A DNA stretch of 64,000 bases from Zhengella sedimenti (GTDB lineage: Bacteria > Pseudomonadota > Alphaproteobacteria > Rhizobiales > Rhizobiaceae): assembly GCF_046506625.1 (NCBI RefSeq), contig NZ_JBKFFP010000004.1, positions 357,360 through 421,359 of the forward strand, given 5' to 3'. Below the pieces are notes generated by a model. It did no database searches. It was not told where the DNA came from and was given only the letters and a program-made list of their open reading frames with translations. Each line of letters begins with the position of its first letter. Position 1 is the first letter of the stretch. This document shows positions 9,376-17,964 of this stretch, piece after piece. Made by a program: the position numbers and the translations under genes.

Positions 9376-10596
9376 ATGGCATTGCTTCCCGTCGCAGAGG
9401 CGCTGTCCCGGCTGCTTGAAGGCGCCGGACTGCTGGGCACGCAGGACGTGCACATCGCCGACGCGGCAGGCCGCTACCTGGCCGAGGACCTGGCCGCGCG
9501 CAGAACACAGCCGCCGTTCCCCGCTTCCGCCATGGACGGTTATGCCGTGCGGGCAGCCGACATCGCCACCGTGCCGGCCGAACTGGACGTGATCGGCGAA
9601 TCCGCCGCCGGCCACCGCTTCTCCGGCAAGGTCGGTGCTGGCGAATGCGTCCGCATCTTCACCGGCGCACCGGTTCCGCCCGGCGCCGACACCGTCATCC
9701 TCCAGGAAGACGTGACGGTCCTTGGCGGCGGCCGCATCCGCGCCGGACAGTCAGAGCCGGAAGGCCGCAACATCCGCGTCGAAGGCCTGGACTTCCGCCA
9801 GGGCGGTACGATCCTGAAGGCCGGACGAAAGCTGGACGCCGCGGCGCTGTCGCTGGCCGCGGCAGCCAATCACGACCGCCTGCCGGTCGCGCGCAGGCCC
9901 CTGGTGGCGATCCTGGCGACCGGTGACGAACTCGTGCCGCCCGGCACCCTGCCCGGCCCGGACCAGATCATTGCATCCAATTCCTTCGGCGTTGCGGCCC
10001 TGGCCGCCGAGGCCGGCGCCGCGGTCATCGACCTGGGGATTGCCCGCGACGACCGCGCCGTCATAGCCGCCGCGGTCGGCCGCGCGCGCGATGCCGGCGC
10101 CGACATCATCGTCACCTTGGGCGGCGCTTCCGTCGGCGATCACGATCTCGTCCAGTCGGTCCTGACCGACATGGGCATGGACCTCGATTTCTGGAAGATC
10201 GCCATGCGGCCCGGCAAGCCCCTCATGGTCGGCCGCTTCGGCGAAACGCGCGTGCTCGGCCTGCCGGGAAATCCTGTCTCCAGCCTGGTCTGTGCCCATC
10301 TGTTCCTGCTGCCGCTGATCACCGCGATGTGCGGCGCCCGTCACGTCCACGACATCCGCATGGCCCGGCTGACCGTGCCGATGAAGGCCAATGGCGACCG
10401 GCAGGATCATGTGCGCGCGGTCTGCGCGGGCGATGGCACGGGCGGGCTCGGCGTCACGCCTTTCGAGCGCCAGGATTCCTCCATGCTTTCCACCCTCGCC
10501 GGGGCCAATTGCCTCGTGATCCGGCCCATCGCTGCCCCGCAAGCGGCAAAAGGCGTTGCGGTTCCCTGCCTCATCCTGCGCAATCCGGACACCTGA
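9376..10596 (+). CDS. moeA: MoeA, molybdopterin molybdenumtransferase
   Basis: 406 aa; inserts molybdate into adenylated molybdopterin. PPFPASAMDGYAVRAAD (residues about 44-60), FTGAPVPPGADTVI (near 95), ATGDELVPPG (near 180), the MoCF segment VTLGGASVGDHD (near 247) and RPGKPLMVGR plus GLPGNPVSS are present. The start is ATG 9376, after GAGGAAAGAG; the longer open frame upstream overlaps moaC. lexA follows after 113 bp. Confidence 0.97.
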   Translation: MALLPVAEALSRLLEGAGLLGTQDVHIADAAGRYLAEDLAARRTQPPFPASAMDGYAVRAADIATVPAELDVIGESAAGHRFSGKVGAGECVRIFTGAPVPPGADTVILQEDVTVLGGGRIRAGQSEPEGRNIRVEGLDFRQGGTILKAGRKLDAAALSLAAAANHDRLPVARRPLVAILATGDELVPPGTLPGPDQIIASNSFGVAALAAEAGAAVIDLGIARDDRAVIAAAVGRARDAGADIIVTLGGASVGDHDLVQSVLTDMGMDLDFWKIAMRPGKPLMVGRFGETRVLGLPGNPVSSLVCAHLFLLPLITAMCGARHVHDIRMARLTVPMKANGDRQDHVRAVCAGDGTGGLGVTPFERQDSSMLSTLAGANCLVIRPIAAPQAAKGVAVPCLILRNPDT

Positions 10597-10646
10597 CACC
10601 TTGCCCCGGACCGTCCTTTTCGGGACCGGATGGGCAGCCCCTTGCG

Positions 10647-10661
10647 GAACAGGACGGGAAC
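10647..10661. promoter_or_regulatory. Candidate LexA (SOS) box, distal
   Basis: GAAC-N7-GAAC, the reverse complement of the alphaproteobacterial SOS box GTTC-N7-GTTC, 49 bp upstream of the lexA start. Known: LexA of this class binds that direct repeat. Inferred: autoregulation of lexA. Confidence 0.6.
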
Positions 10662-10671
10662 AGATATGTTT

Positions 10672-10686
10672 GTTCCGGTTTTGTAT
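10672..10686. promoter_or_regulatory. Candidate LexA (SOS) box, proximal
   Basis: GTTC-N7-GTAT, one base off the GTTC-N7-GTTC consensus in the second half except for the A, 24 bp upstream of the lexA start. It begins exactly 25 bp after the distal box and is in the opposite orientation. Together they fit an autorepressed lexA promoter. Confidence 0.6.
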
Positions 10687-10709
10687 TGCGACTCGTCTGG
10701 AGGTGGCCT

Positions 10710-11414
10710 GTGCTCACCCGCAAACAGCATGAACTTCTGCTCTTCATCCATCAGCGGCTGAAGGAGACGGGCATTCCGCCATCCTTCGACGAGATGAAGG
10801 ATGCGCTGGACCTGGCTTCGAAATCGGGCATTCACCGCCTGATCACGGCGCTGGAGGAACGGGGCTTCATCCGCCGCCTGCCCAACCGGGCGCGCGCGCT
10901 GGAGGTGATCCGTCTTCCCGAGGCCATGGCGAACGGACCGCAGACGCGCGGATTCTCGCCAAGCGTCATCGAGGGTGGCCGGGGGCAACCGGCCGCGGCA
11001 AGACCGGCAACGCCCGAAGGCGATGCGGCGCAATCGATCGCCATCCCCGTGATGGGGCGCATTGCCGCAGGCGTGCCGATCGACGCGATCCAGCACCAGA
11101 CCCACACCATTGCCGTTCCGCCGGACATGCTGGGCGGCGGCGAGCACTATGCGCTTGAGGTACGCGGCGATTCCATGATCGAGGCCGGCATCTTCGACGG
11201 TGACACGGTGATCATCCGCAACGGTCAGACCGCCAATCCCGGTGACATCGTCGTCGCCCTGGTGGACGAGGAGGAAGCGACGTTGAAGCGCTTCCGCCGC
11301 AAGGGCGCCTCGATTGCGCTCGAAGCGGCCAACCCGTCCTTCGAGACACGGATCTTCCCGCCCCACCGCGTCAAGGTGCAGGGCCGTCTTGTAGGACTGA
11401 TCCGCCGCTACTGA
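10710..11414 (+). CDS. lexA: LexA, SOS repressor and autoprotease
   Basis: 234 aa. The start is GTG at 10710 (LTRKQHELLLFIHQRLKETG follows), preceded by CTGGAGG at 6-base spacing; the longer open frame overlaps moeA. The winged helix-turn-helix with PPSFDEMKDALDLASKSGIH binds SOS boxes. The C-terminal S24 protease domain has the Ser in RGDSMIEAGIFDGD (near 151-164) and the Lys in EEATLKRF (near 193). The Ala-Gly scissile site lies in GRIAAGVPI. Two candidate LexA boxes precede it. Confidence 0.97.
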   Translation: MLTRKQHELLLFIHQRLKETGIPPSFDEMKDALDLASKSGIHRLITALEERGFIRRLPNRARALEVIRLPEAMANGPQTRGFSPSVIEGGRGQPAAARPATPEGDAAQSIAIPVMGRIAAGVPIDAIQHQTHTIAVPPDMLGGGEHYALEVRGDSMIEAGIFDGDTVIIRNGQTANPGDIVVALVDEEEATLKRFRRKGASIALEAANPSFETRIFPPHRVKVQGRLVGLIRRY

Positions 11415-11419
11415 CGACC

Positions 11420-11448
11420 GGGAACGCCTTGCCTCGCGCGGCGTTCCC
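11420..11448 (+). other. Hairpin after lexA, possible weak terminator
   Basis: GGGAACGCC at 11420-11428 pairs with GGCGTTCCC at 11440-11448 around an 11-base loop, 5 bp after the lexA stop. No T-run follows, so intrinsic termination is uncertain. It marks the edge between core genes and the accessory block. Confidence 0.45.
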
Positions 11449-11546
11449 ATCCTCTGTGAGGGAATGGTCCCGGCACCCTCTGGCAAGATGCCGGACGTTC
11501 CGCTTTCGGGAGGGGTGGTCCGGAGACCGGGAGCGGTCCGGTCGGA

Positions 11547-12305
11547 TCAATGCGCGAAATTGTGCATCCCGCCATCGACCGGGATCACATTGCCGGTGAT
11601 GTAGCCGGCCAGCGGCGAGGCGAGAAAGGCGACCAGGTTTCCGATATCCTCCGGTTTGCCGAAATATCCGATCGGAATGTTCCTCTCGATGAAGCTCTGC
11701 CGCGCTTCCTCGGTCGGATGCAGCCTGTTCAAGATCTGCTCGCTCACAATGCGGCCCGGCGGGATGGTGTTGACGGTGATGCCTTCCCTGGCGATGTCGC
11801 AGGCCAGCCCCTTTGCCCAGAGATGAACCGCTGCCTTTGCCGCGCTTGCAGCATTGACGCTGCGCGGTTCCATGGTGCCGCTCAGGTTGATGATGCGGCC
11901 CCAGCGGGCGGCACGCATGGCCGGCAACAATTCCTGTGTCATCCGCCGCACCGCGGTGAAGTTGAGCGCGAAAGCCTCGTCCCAGTCTTCATCCGGGGCA
12001 TCGATCGGCAAGGGCCTCGACCCGCCCGCGCAATTGACGAGGATCTGGATCGGGCCGACCGCCTCCTGGGCTTCGCGGGCAATGCGCGCGACATCGTCCT
12101 TGTCCGTTATGTCGCCGGGGATCAGGACGAGCCGCCCATGGCCGGCGGCAGCCACCTTTTCGGCCAGCGCCTCCAGAAGATCCGCGCGCCGTGCTGTCGC
12201 AACAACGACAGCGCCTTCGCGTGCCAGGACTTCCACGATGCCCGCGCCGATGCCGGCGCTCGCGCCTGTTACCAGCGCCGTGCGTCCCTTGAGTTGCAAA
12301 TCCAT
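11547..12305 (-). CDS. SDR-family oxidoreductase with an altered active site
   Basis: 252 aa, classical short-chain dehydrogenase fold. The cofactor motif TGASAGIGAG is at about residues 12-21, NCAGGSRPL near 88, and the C-terminal GNVIPVDGG is typical of FabG-like proteins. At the catalytic YxxxK position the sequence reads NAASAAKAAV, so Lys is kept but Tyr is Ala. The reaction may therefore differ from plain carbonyl reduction. The ATG lies 4 bp after the stop of the acyl-CoA ligase gene, so it is the last gene of a coupled three-gene operon (amidohydrolase, ligase, SDR). Confidence 0.85.
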   Translation of the reverse strand: MDLQLKGRTALVTGASAGIGAGIVEVLAREGAVVVATARRADLLEALAEKVAAAGHGRLVLIPGDITDKDDVARIAREAQEAVGPIQILVNCAGGSRPLPIDAPDEDWDEAFALNFTAVRRMTQELLPAMRAARWGRIINLSGTMEPRSVNAASAAKAAVHLWAKGLACDIAREGITVNTIPPGRIVSEQILNRLHPTEEARQSFIERNIPIGYFGKPEDIGNLVAFLASPLAGYITGNVIPVDGGMHNFAH

Positions 12306-12309
12306 CCGG

Positions 12310-13905
12310 TCAGGTCCTCTTGAAGTAGTCGGCAAAGCGGTTCTTCTGAACCTTGCCGGTGGTGGTCAGGGGCAAGTCCTTCTCCTCCACGAAATGATAG
12401 AGACGCGGAACCTTGTAGGCGGCGAGTTCCTTGCGCATGGCCGCATCGAGGGTCTTTGTGAAGTCTTTAGGAACAGGGCCGCTCGGAACGATGACGGCGC
12501 CGATGATCTCGTCACGAACCTCGTCCGGCACTCCGACGACAAAGGCGAGCTTGACGCCGGGCTGGCTCATCAGCAGGTCCTCGACCTCGGCCGGCGACAC
12601 GTTGATGCCGCCTGTCTTGATCATTTCCTTGATGCGGCCGCGGAAATAGAGAAAGCCGTCCTCATCGACGAACCCGAAATCGCCGGTGCGGAAATAGCCG
12701 TCCGGCGTGAACGCCTCGCGGTTCTTGTCCTCGTCCTTGTAGTACCCGATCGTCACATAGCGTTTGATCTGGATTTCCCCGATCCTGCCGCGCGGAAGCT
12801 CCTCATTCGTCTCCGGGTCGGCAATGCGCTGGATGACGCCGTCAAGCGGCCTGCCGACGGAGGCATGGACCTTGTCGCGTGGATCCAGCTTGCCGTCGCT
12901 GACATTGCAGTTTCCGTAGCTCTCGGTCAGCCCGTAGATGTGGCAGATTTCTGTCGCACCGAGTTCGACGATCCGCTTGAACTGTTCGACCGAACCCGTC
13001 GCTCCGCCCGAGCGCAGGCAGGTGAGATCGCGTTTGGGCCGGTCAGGGTGTTCGTGCATCGCTTGCGCCATGTTGGGCGTGCCGTAGAACAGCGTGCACC
13101 GCTCTTCCTCTATGATCCGCAGCGCTTCGCCCGCATCGAAATGTTCCTGCAGCACCACGCAGCCGCCATGGGTGAGAAGGTTGAACAGCGCGTTCTCGCA
13201 GCCCAGTCCCCAGTAGAGCGACACCGCCAGCCAGAGCCGGTCTTCATGGGTCACATGCATCCGGTTGCCGAGGTTCCACATGTTCTCGATCAGCGCATAG
13301 TGCTGGAGTTGGACGCCCTTGGGTGTGGAGGTCGAGCCGGATGTGTAGAGAAGATAGGTCACGTCCTGCGGATCGATGGCCGCCGCCGCGTCGTCCAGGA
13401 CCTTCTCCGGCACGTCGCGTCCCAGTTCCGGAATGGTCTCGAAGGCGATGCTGTCGCGATAACCCCGGGATCCGTGGTGGATCAGTGTCTTCAGCTTCGG
13501 CACCTGCTGGTCATGCGGCTCGAGTTCGCCAAGCATCGCCACATAATCATATTTCAGGAAGCTGTCGGCGAAGATCAGGGCGTCCGCATCCGAATGCTTG
13601 AGGATATAGGCCAGCTCCCGCGTCGTGACCCATGTGTTGACGGCGATCATCACGCCGCCGAGGCTGCAGATGGCCAGATCGGCGATGATCCATTCGGGCT
13701 TGTTGCCCATCAGGATCGCAACGCGGCTTCCGCGACCGATCCCCAGGGCGGATAGACCTTTCGCGAAGGCGCGCACGGCCTCCTGCAACGAGGAATAGGT
13801 GTAGCGCTGGCCACCTCCGACTAGCGCTTCACGGTCACCGAAACGGTTCGCCTGCTCCGCCAGCAGCGCGGGAATGGTTCGACTCTCAGGCATTCGTGGT
13901 GTCAT
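12310..13905 (-). CDS. AMP-dependent acyl-CoA synthetase (ANL superfamily)
   Basis: 531 aa. It activates a carboxylic acid to acyl-AMP and then acyl-CoA. The P-loop LLYTSGSTSTPKG (near 185-197), IYGLTESYGN (near 314), YFRTGDFGFVDEDGFLYFRG (near 396) and the C-terminal TTTGKVQKNRF with the adenylation Lys are complete. The closest style is that of the CaiC/long- or medium-chain ligases; the substrate cannot be read. Its ATG overlaps the upstream amidohydrolase stop (ATGA), so the two products are probably used together. Confidence 0.93.
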   Translation of the reverse strand: MTPRMPESRTIPALLAEQANRFGDREALVGGGQRYTYSSLQEAVRAFAKGLSALGIGRGSRVAILMGNKPEWIIADLAICSLGGVMIAVNTWVTTRELAYILKHSDADALIFADSFLKYDYVAMLGELEPHDQQVPKLKTLIHHGSRGYRDSIAFETIPELGRDVPEKVLDDAAAAIDPQDVTYLLYTSGSTSTPKGVQLQHYALIENMWNLGNRMHVTHEDRLWLAVSLYWGLGCENALFNLLTHGGCVVLQEHFDAGEALRIIEEERCTLFYGTPNMAQAMHEHPDRPKRDLTCLRSGGATGSVEQFKRIVELGATEICHIYGLTESYGNCNVSDGKLDPRDKVHASVGRPLDGVIQRIADPETNEELPRGRIGEIQIKRYVTIGYYKDEDKNREAFTPDGYFRTGDFGFVDEDGFLYFRGRIKEMIKTGGINVSPAEVEDLLMSQPGVKLAFVVGVPDEVRDEIIGAVIVPSGPVPKDFTKTLDAAMRKELAAYKVPRLYHFVEEKDLPLTTTGKVQKNRFADYFKRT

Positions 13906-14876
13906 ATGCGGTCAATCCCGTAGTAACGCGCGGCATTGCCGCCGGCGATCGCCGCGGCCTCGCCGGCTGTGAAGCGGTAGCCCCATTTCGCGGCCGTTTC
14001 CGGCAAGTCGCGGATGAACCCGGCCCAATCGGGCAATGTCGAGCGGGAACCGGTGAAACGCGGGCCGGAAGCCTGGTCGGAAGCGAACAGGATGCGCTCG
14101 GCGCCGACCAGGCCGCGCCACGTGGCAAGCCGCGCGACCAGTTCGCCTTCGTCTTCAGTGAAGTGTTCGTTCCAGTTGGAAATGTCGATCACGCAGTTCG
14201 GCAGGTCGGCGACCAGTTCGGCTGCCCGCTGCCACCAGTGCGGAAAGCCTGCATGGCAAAGGATGATCTTGAGATCCGGCAGTTCCCTGGCCAGCCGGGC
14301 GACATGGACCGGATGGACCGGGTTGCTCTCCGAGAAATCGGTTCCCGCGAAATCGGTCCAGACCCCGGTCCGGGTATGGATCTGGACCGGCACGCCGAGC
14401 GTGGCCGCCAGCTTCATCATCGGCCTGATGCCGTCATCGGCGGCGGAGAATCCGTCCGGCGTGATTTCCCCGATGCCGGCGAGGCCCTTGTTGACGATCG
14501 CGTCGCGGATGAGGTCGAGATGGTTGTCGCGGCGGAAGTCCACCGAGACATGGCAATGGAGGCGTCCCGGATGCCGCTTCTGAAGGCCGGAATAGAACTC
14601 GATCTGTTCCTCCAGCGGCGTCGGCGGTTCCTCGCCGAAAACCGGCGCGCCGACATCCAGCATCATGACCATGGTGGCGTCTATGCCGGCCGCATCCATG
14701 TTGCCGATGAAATCGTCCCCGTCCGGATCGACCAGCCCTTCGAGCAGTTTGGGCATGATCATGTCGGGCGTGCGGGCGGCATCCTTGGCTGCCCATCCCT
14801 CGGCGGCACGGCGGAAGAAGGCCGGCGGCAGGAAGCCCGCCCCCCAGATATGGGCATGAGAATCGATCACTGGCAT
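13902..14876 (-). CDS. Amidohydrolase-2 family metal-dependent hydrolase/decarboxylase (ACMSD-like)
   Basis: 324 aa from MPVIDSHAHIWG; the HxH motif is the first metal site of the TIM-barrel amidohydrolases. ILCHAGFPHWW (near 198) gives the later His ligands and LFASDQAS (near 268) the active-site Asp. ACMSD-like members are often decarboxylases of aromatic or muconate-type acids, but hydrolytic members exist, so the reaction is open. First gene of the operon with the acyl-CoA ligase and SDR. An operator-like site lies 85 bp upstream. Confidence 0.85.
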   Translation of the reverse strand: MPVIDSHAHIWGAGFLPPAFFRRAAEGWAAKDAARTPDMIMPKLLEGLVDPDGDDFIGNMDAAGIDATMVMMLDVGAPVFGEEPPTPLEEQIEFYSGLQKRHPGRLHCHVSVDFRRDNHLDLIRDAIVNKGLAGIGEITPDGFSAADDGIRPMMKLAATLGVPVQIHTRTGVWTDFAGTDFSESNPVHPVHVARLARELPDLKIILCHAGFPHWWQRAAELVADLPNCVIDISNWNEHFTEDEGELVARLATWRGLVGAERILFASDQASGPRFTGSRSTLPDWAGFIRDLPETAAKWGYRFTAGEAAAIAGGNAARYYGIDRI

Positions 14877-14960
14877 TGCGGTTCCGCGTGCGTTTCCAAT
14901 CCCCGGATTGTTCGGTGAAATGTGCCGCGGTCGCAATGATCAATCGAGGGAATTTCCGGC

Positions 14961-14971
14961 ATAGCAGGTAT
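14961..14971. promoter_or_regulatory. Operator-like site ATAGC-A-GGTAT (copy 1)
   Basis: Gapped near-palindrome ATAGCAGGTAT, 85 bp upstream of the amidohydrolase start and just after the LysR stop. It matches two other intergenic sites (18443 and 29882) in at least 10 of 11 bases, one of them on the opposite strand. The binding protein is unknown; the LysR gene next door is a candidate. Confidence 0.6.
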
Positions 14972-14997
14972 AGGACCGTACTTTCGCCTTCCCGCAG

Positions 14998-16029
14998 CTA
15001 GTGAACGCTTTCCTTGCCGGAGAGTCCGGTCAGGGCCGCGCCATGCGAAGCGTCGGACAGCTTTCCCGCGCGCGCGGCGGCGGGGAGCTTGGCGACGCCA
15101 TCCACACCGATCCGCGGAATCCACATGCCTTCGGCGACAAGATCGCGGACAAGCTCCTTGACCGTTTGCGCAAGCGAACGGGTGGCGATCGTTGTGGGAA
15201 GTTGCGTGGATGTTGCAAGCACGAGCTGGCGGCTCATGCGCGGCTCGACGATGGGCATGACGACATGTGTGCCCGCGCGGACCTGCTTGATGACACTGGC
15301 ATAGGGAAGAATGCCGTAACCGACGCCGCGCTCCACGAGATCGAGGGTCGCCGACAGGCTGTCGATTTCGCATTCGACTTCCGGGATCACCTTGATCCTG
15401 CCAAGCAGCGTTTCCACGAGATTGCGCAAACCGTGCGGATGCGAGGGCAGGATGAGCGGGAGTTCGCCGAGCATGGCGCCATGAATGGGCTTCTCGCGCA
15501 GTGATGCCGGGGTGTTGGCCGGACCGATGAGCAGGAGTTCCTCCTCGATCAGCGGCTGGGTCAGGAGGGTCGATGTCTTCGGCGCGTCGTAGAGCACGGC
15601 CACGTCGATGCGCCCCGTCGAAAGCCATTCGAGCACATGGCCGCTATAGCCTTCCTGTACCTTGAGCTTGACGCGGGGATAGTTTTCCCGGAACCGCTCG
15701 ATGAGCGGCACGGAAAGGATCGCATTGGCCGTCGGGGGAAGTCCCAGGATCAGTTTCCCGCTCGGACTGGCCCGCATCGAATCGATGTCGCTCGTGATTG
15801 CGCTGGCTTCGCTGAGGATGGCCCTGGCCCGCTCGAGGAGAAGCTCTCCTGCCTCGGTCAGCACGATGCCGCGGCCGTTGCGGTAGAGAAGCTCGATGCC
15901 AAGTTCCTCCTCCAGGCTGCGGATCTGCCGCGAAAGAACGGGCTGGGCAACCGACAGAACGACGGCAGCCTTCGAAAAGGCTCCGAGCTCGGTGACGGCG
16001 AGAAAATACTTGAGCTGCTTGATCTCCAC
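14998..16029 (-). CDS. LysR-family transcriptional regulator
   Basis: 343 aa. The start is taken as GTG at 16029 (then EIKQLKYFLAVTELGAFSKA) because GGGAGGAT precedes it and LysR proteins begin at this point. The helix-turn-helix spans about 18-37 (AFSKAAVVLSVAQPVLSRQI), followed by the effector-binding periplasmic-binding-protein fold (KLILGLPPTANAILSVPLIE). It resembles the CatR/Nac-like part of the family. It is transcribed in the same direction as the amidohydrolase operon rather than divergently, which is less usual. No gene is seen in the 219 bp upstream. Confidence 0.92.
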   Translation of the reverse strand: MEIKQLKYFLAVTELGAFSKAAVVLSVAQPVLSRQIRSLEEELGIELLYRNGRGIVLTEAGELLLERARAILSEASAITSDIDSMRASPSGKLILGLPPTANAILSVPLIERFRENYPRVKLKVQEGYSGHVLEWLSTGRIDVAVLYDAPKTSTLLTQPLIEEELLLIGPANTPASLREKPIHGAMLGELPLILPSHPHGLRNLVETLLGRIKVIPEVECEIDSLSATLDLVERGVGYGILPYASVIKQVRAGTHVVMPIVEPRMSRQLVLATSTQLPTTIATRSLAQTVKELVRDLVAEGMWIPRIGVDGVAKLPAAARAGKLSDASHGAALTGLSGKESVH

Positions 16030-16248
16030 GCTGCGATCCTCCCGACGCGCATGATTGCACTCCTTTTGCCGCGACACAATGTCTCACGCTCCCCAGCCAG
16101 ACACTTGACGGCAAACCGCTGCCCGATCTTCGTACGGGTTCTTTGGATTGTTCTGAATAAAAGCAGGAACGTGGCAACCGGACCAGCGTCCGCCATCCTC
16201 CACATGAGGCATATCAGTTAGACGGATCAAAGCCGGAGCGAATGTCCC

Positions 16249-17040
16249 TCATTCGGACGGTTCGAGATCGAGCCGTACCGCCCAGCCCTCCATGTTGTCG
16301 ACCGCCGGATAGCGCTCGAAAACCTTGGGATCATGACCCGGCACGATGTGTTTCATCGAGGGTGCCAGGCGCTTGACCGTCCGGTAGCCTTCCAGAAGAT
16401 CGCCGAGATTCTCGAAAACGGCGAAGGCCCGGTCCGTCTCGATATGCTCGTAGTAATGCGAGGCATCGCCGGCGATGACCACGGGCCCCCGTTCGGTGTT
16501 GACGCGCACGATCTGCAAGCCCTTGGAATGCCCGCCCACCTTGTGCACCGTTATGCCCGGGGCCACCTCCGCCTCGCCATCGTAGAACGCGACCCGATTG
16601 GCGAAGACCTTGCGCACCATGGCAACCACGTCCTCTTCCTCGAAGGGATGGCGCATGAGTTCATGGCACATGCAGGGTCCGGTGGCGAAGGCCATCTCGC
16701 AGGCCTGGACATGGTAGCGGGCACGCGGCAGCAGGTCGTGATTGCCCGCGTGGTCATAGTGCATGTGGGTGATGATGACGTCCGAAACGGTGTCGGGATC
16801 GACACCGACGGCTTTCAGTCCGAGCCCGACAGGCTTGAGTGTCTGGCGGCCACGCCGCGCGCCGACCTCCTCGCTGAAGCCGGTATCGATCAGGAACGTA
16901 CGCTTGTCGTTCTGGATCACCCAGTTGAAATACTCGATCGGCATGGGACCGTCATGCGGATCGCCACCATGGAAGTTTTCCGGCCGGCGCCGGTCCGACC
17001 TGGCATAGCGAAGCATGATGATCCGGTATGTGTCGTCCAT
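16249..17040 (-). CDS. Metallo-beta-lactamase-fold hydrolase (N-acyl-homoserine-lactonase family)
   Basis: 263 aa starting at MDDTYRIIMLRYA. The two-zinc motif HxHxDH is seen as THMHYDHAG (near 102-110), with further ligands in VGGHSKG (near 164), IAGDASHYYEH (near 185) and the C-terminal IVPGHDP. This is the AttM/AiiA-like lactonase layout. In an operon with a dehydrogenase and a CMD-family protein, it more likely opens a pathway lactone or related ester than quenches quorum signals, but both are possible. Starts 2 bp after the upstream gene ends. Confidence 0.88.
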   Translation of the reverse strand: MDDTYRIIMLRYARSDRRRPENFHGGDPHDGPMPIEYFNWVIQNDKRTFLIDTGFSEEVGARRGRQTLKPVGLGLKAVGVDPDTVSDVIITHMHYDHAGNHDLLPRARYHVQACEMAFATGPCMCHELMRHPFEEEDVVAMVRKVFANRVAFYDGEAEVAPGITVHKVGGHSKGLQIVRVNTERGPVVIAGDASHYYEHIETDRAFAVFENLGDLLEGYRTVKRLAPSMKHIVPGHDPKVFERYPAVDNMEGWAVRLDLEPSE

Positions 17041-17042
17041 CT

Positions 17043-17942
17043 TCAGTCCTTTTTCTCGCCGACCTGAACGCCGGCCCACCGCTCCGGCACCTCGATGATC
17101 TGTGTGAAATCGGACTGCGGCCCGATCTGGCTGTTGACCAGTTGCCAGAGCTGCTTGACGGAATTGCCGACCCACATCTGTACGCCGAGCGCCTCCGCTT
17201 CGTCCATGCACAGGCGCAAGTCCTTGTACATCAGCCCGGTCGCGAACCCGTAATCGAACTTGCGCGGAATGATCGCATTGGGAAACTTGTCCTGCGATGC
17301 GCTGTTGCGGCCGGAACCGACATTGATGACATCCACCGCGATGCTCGGATCGATCCCCGCCTTGACCGCCATGACAACGGCTTCCGAGGTCGCCGCCAGC
17401 GCGGTTGCCGACAACAGGTTGTTGACGAGTTTCATCGTCTGGCCGACGCCGGGCGTCTCGCCGATGAAGAACAGCTTGCCGATGTTCTTCAGCAGGGGCT
17501 CGACCTCGTCATAGTGGTGGCGCGGGCCGGAGACCATCACGGCCAGCGTTCCCTTTTCCGCCCCGGCCTTGCCGCCGGAAACCGGCGAATCCAGATGCGC
17601 GATCTGTTTCTCGCCCAGTTTGGCGGCGATGCGCACCGACGTGGTTGCGCCCGTTGTCGAAAGATCGATGAAGCGGCGCACCTTGGCACCCTCCACGACG
17701 CCGCCCGGACCGGTGGCCACGGCCTCGACGATGGGCGGGGTGGGAAGGCTTGCGAAAACCGTCTCGGCGGAATCGGCGACCTCCTTCGGCGTCGCGACCG
17801 CGCGGGCGCCGAGCTTGACGAAGGTCGCGCGGGCCTCCTCGCTCACGTCGTGGACGACAAGCTTGTTCCCGGCATCGATGAGCCTGCGCGCCATGGGGGC
17901 TCCCATGTTGCCAAGTCCGATAAAGCCGATTTCCTGGCTCAT
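17043..17942 (-). CDS. NAD(P)-dependent 3-hydroxyisobutyrate dehydrogenase-like protein
   Basis: 299 aa beta-hydroxyacid dehydrogenase. The dinucleotide motif GFIGLGNMGAPMA (residues 6-18), the substrate motif DSPVSGGKAGAEKGTLAVM (near 119) and the catalytic Lys in GVGQTMKLVNNLL (near 165-177) are all present. Members oxidise 3-hydroxyisobutyrate, tartronate semialdehyde or related 3-hydroxyacids. The second of two ATGs, six bases apart, is chosen because AAAGAG sits at proper spacing from it. Middle gene of a three-gene operon. Confidence 0.92.
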   Translation of the reverse strand: MSQEIGFIGLGNMGAPMARRLIDAGNKLVVHDVSEEARATFVKLGARAVATPKEVADSAETVFASLPTPPIVEAVATGPGGVVEGAKVRRFIDLSTTGATTSVRIAAKLGEKQIAHLDSPVSGGKAGAEKGTLAVMVSGPRHHYDEVEPLLKNIGKLFFIGETPGVGQTMKLVNNLLSATALAATSEAVVMAVKAGIDPSIAVDVINVGSGRNSASQDKFPNAIIPRKFDYGFATGLMYKDLRLCMDEAEALGVQMWVGNSVKQLWQLVNSQIGPQSDFTQIIEVPERWAGVQVGEKKD

Positions 17943-17964
17943 GTTCATGCTCTTTGGCTGGAGG

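Noticed and set aside
16249..17040. Quorum-quenching AHL lactonase
   Set aside because: The fold and HxHxDH motif fit the family, but no quorum-sensing genes are nearby and the operon is catabolic, so only the family name is given.
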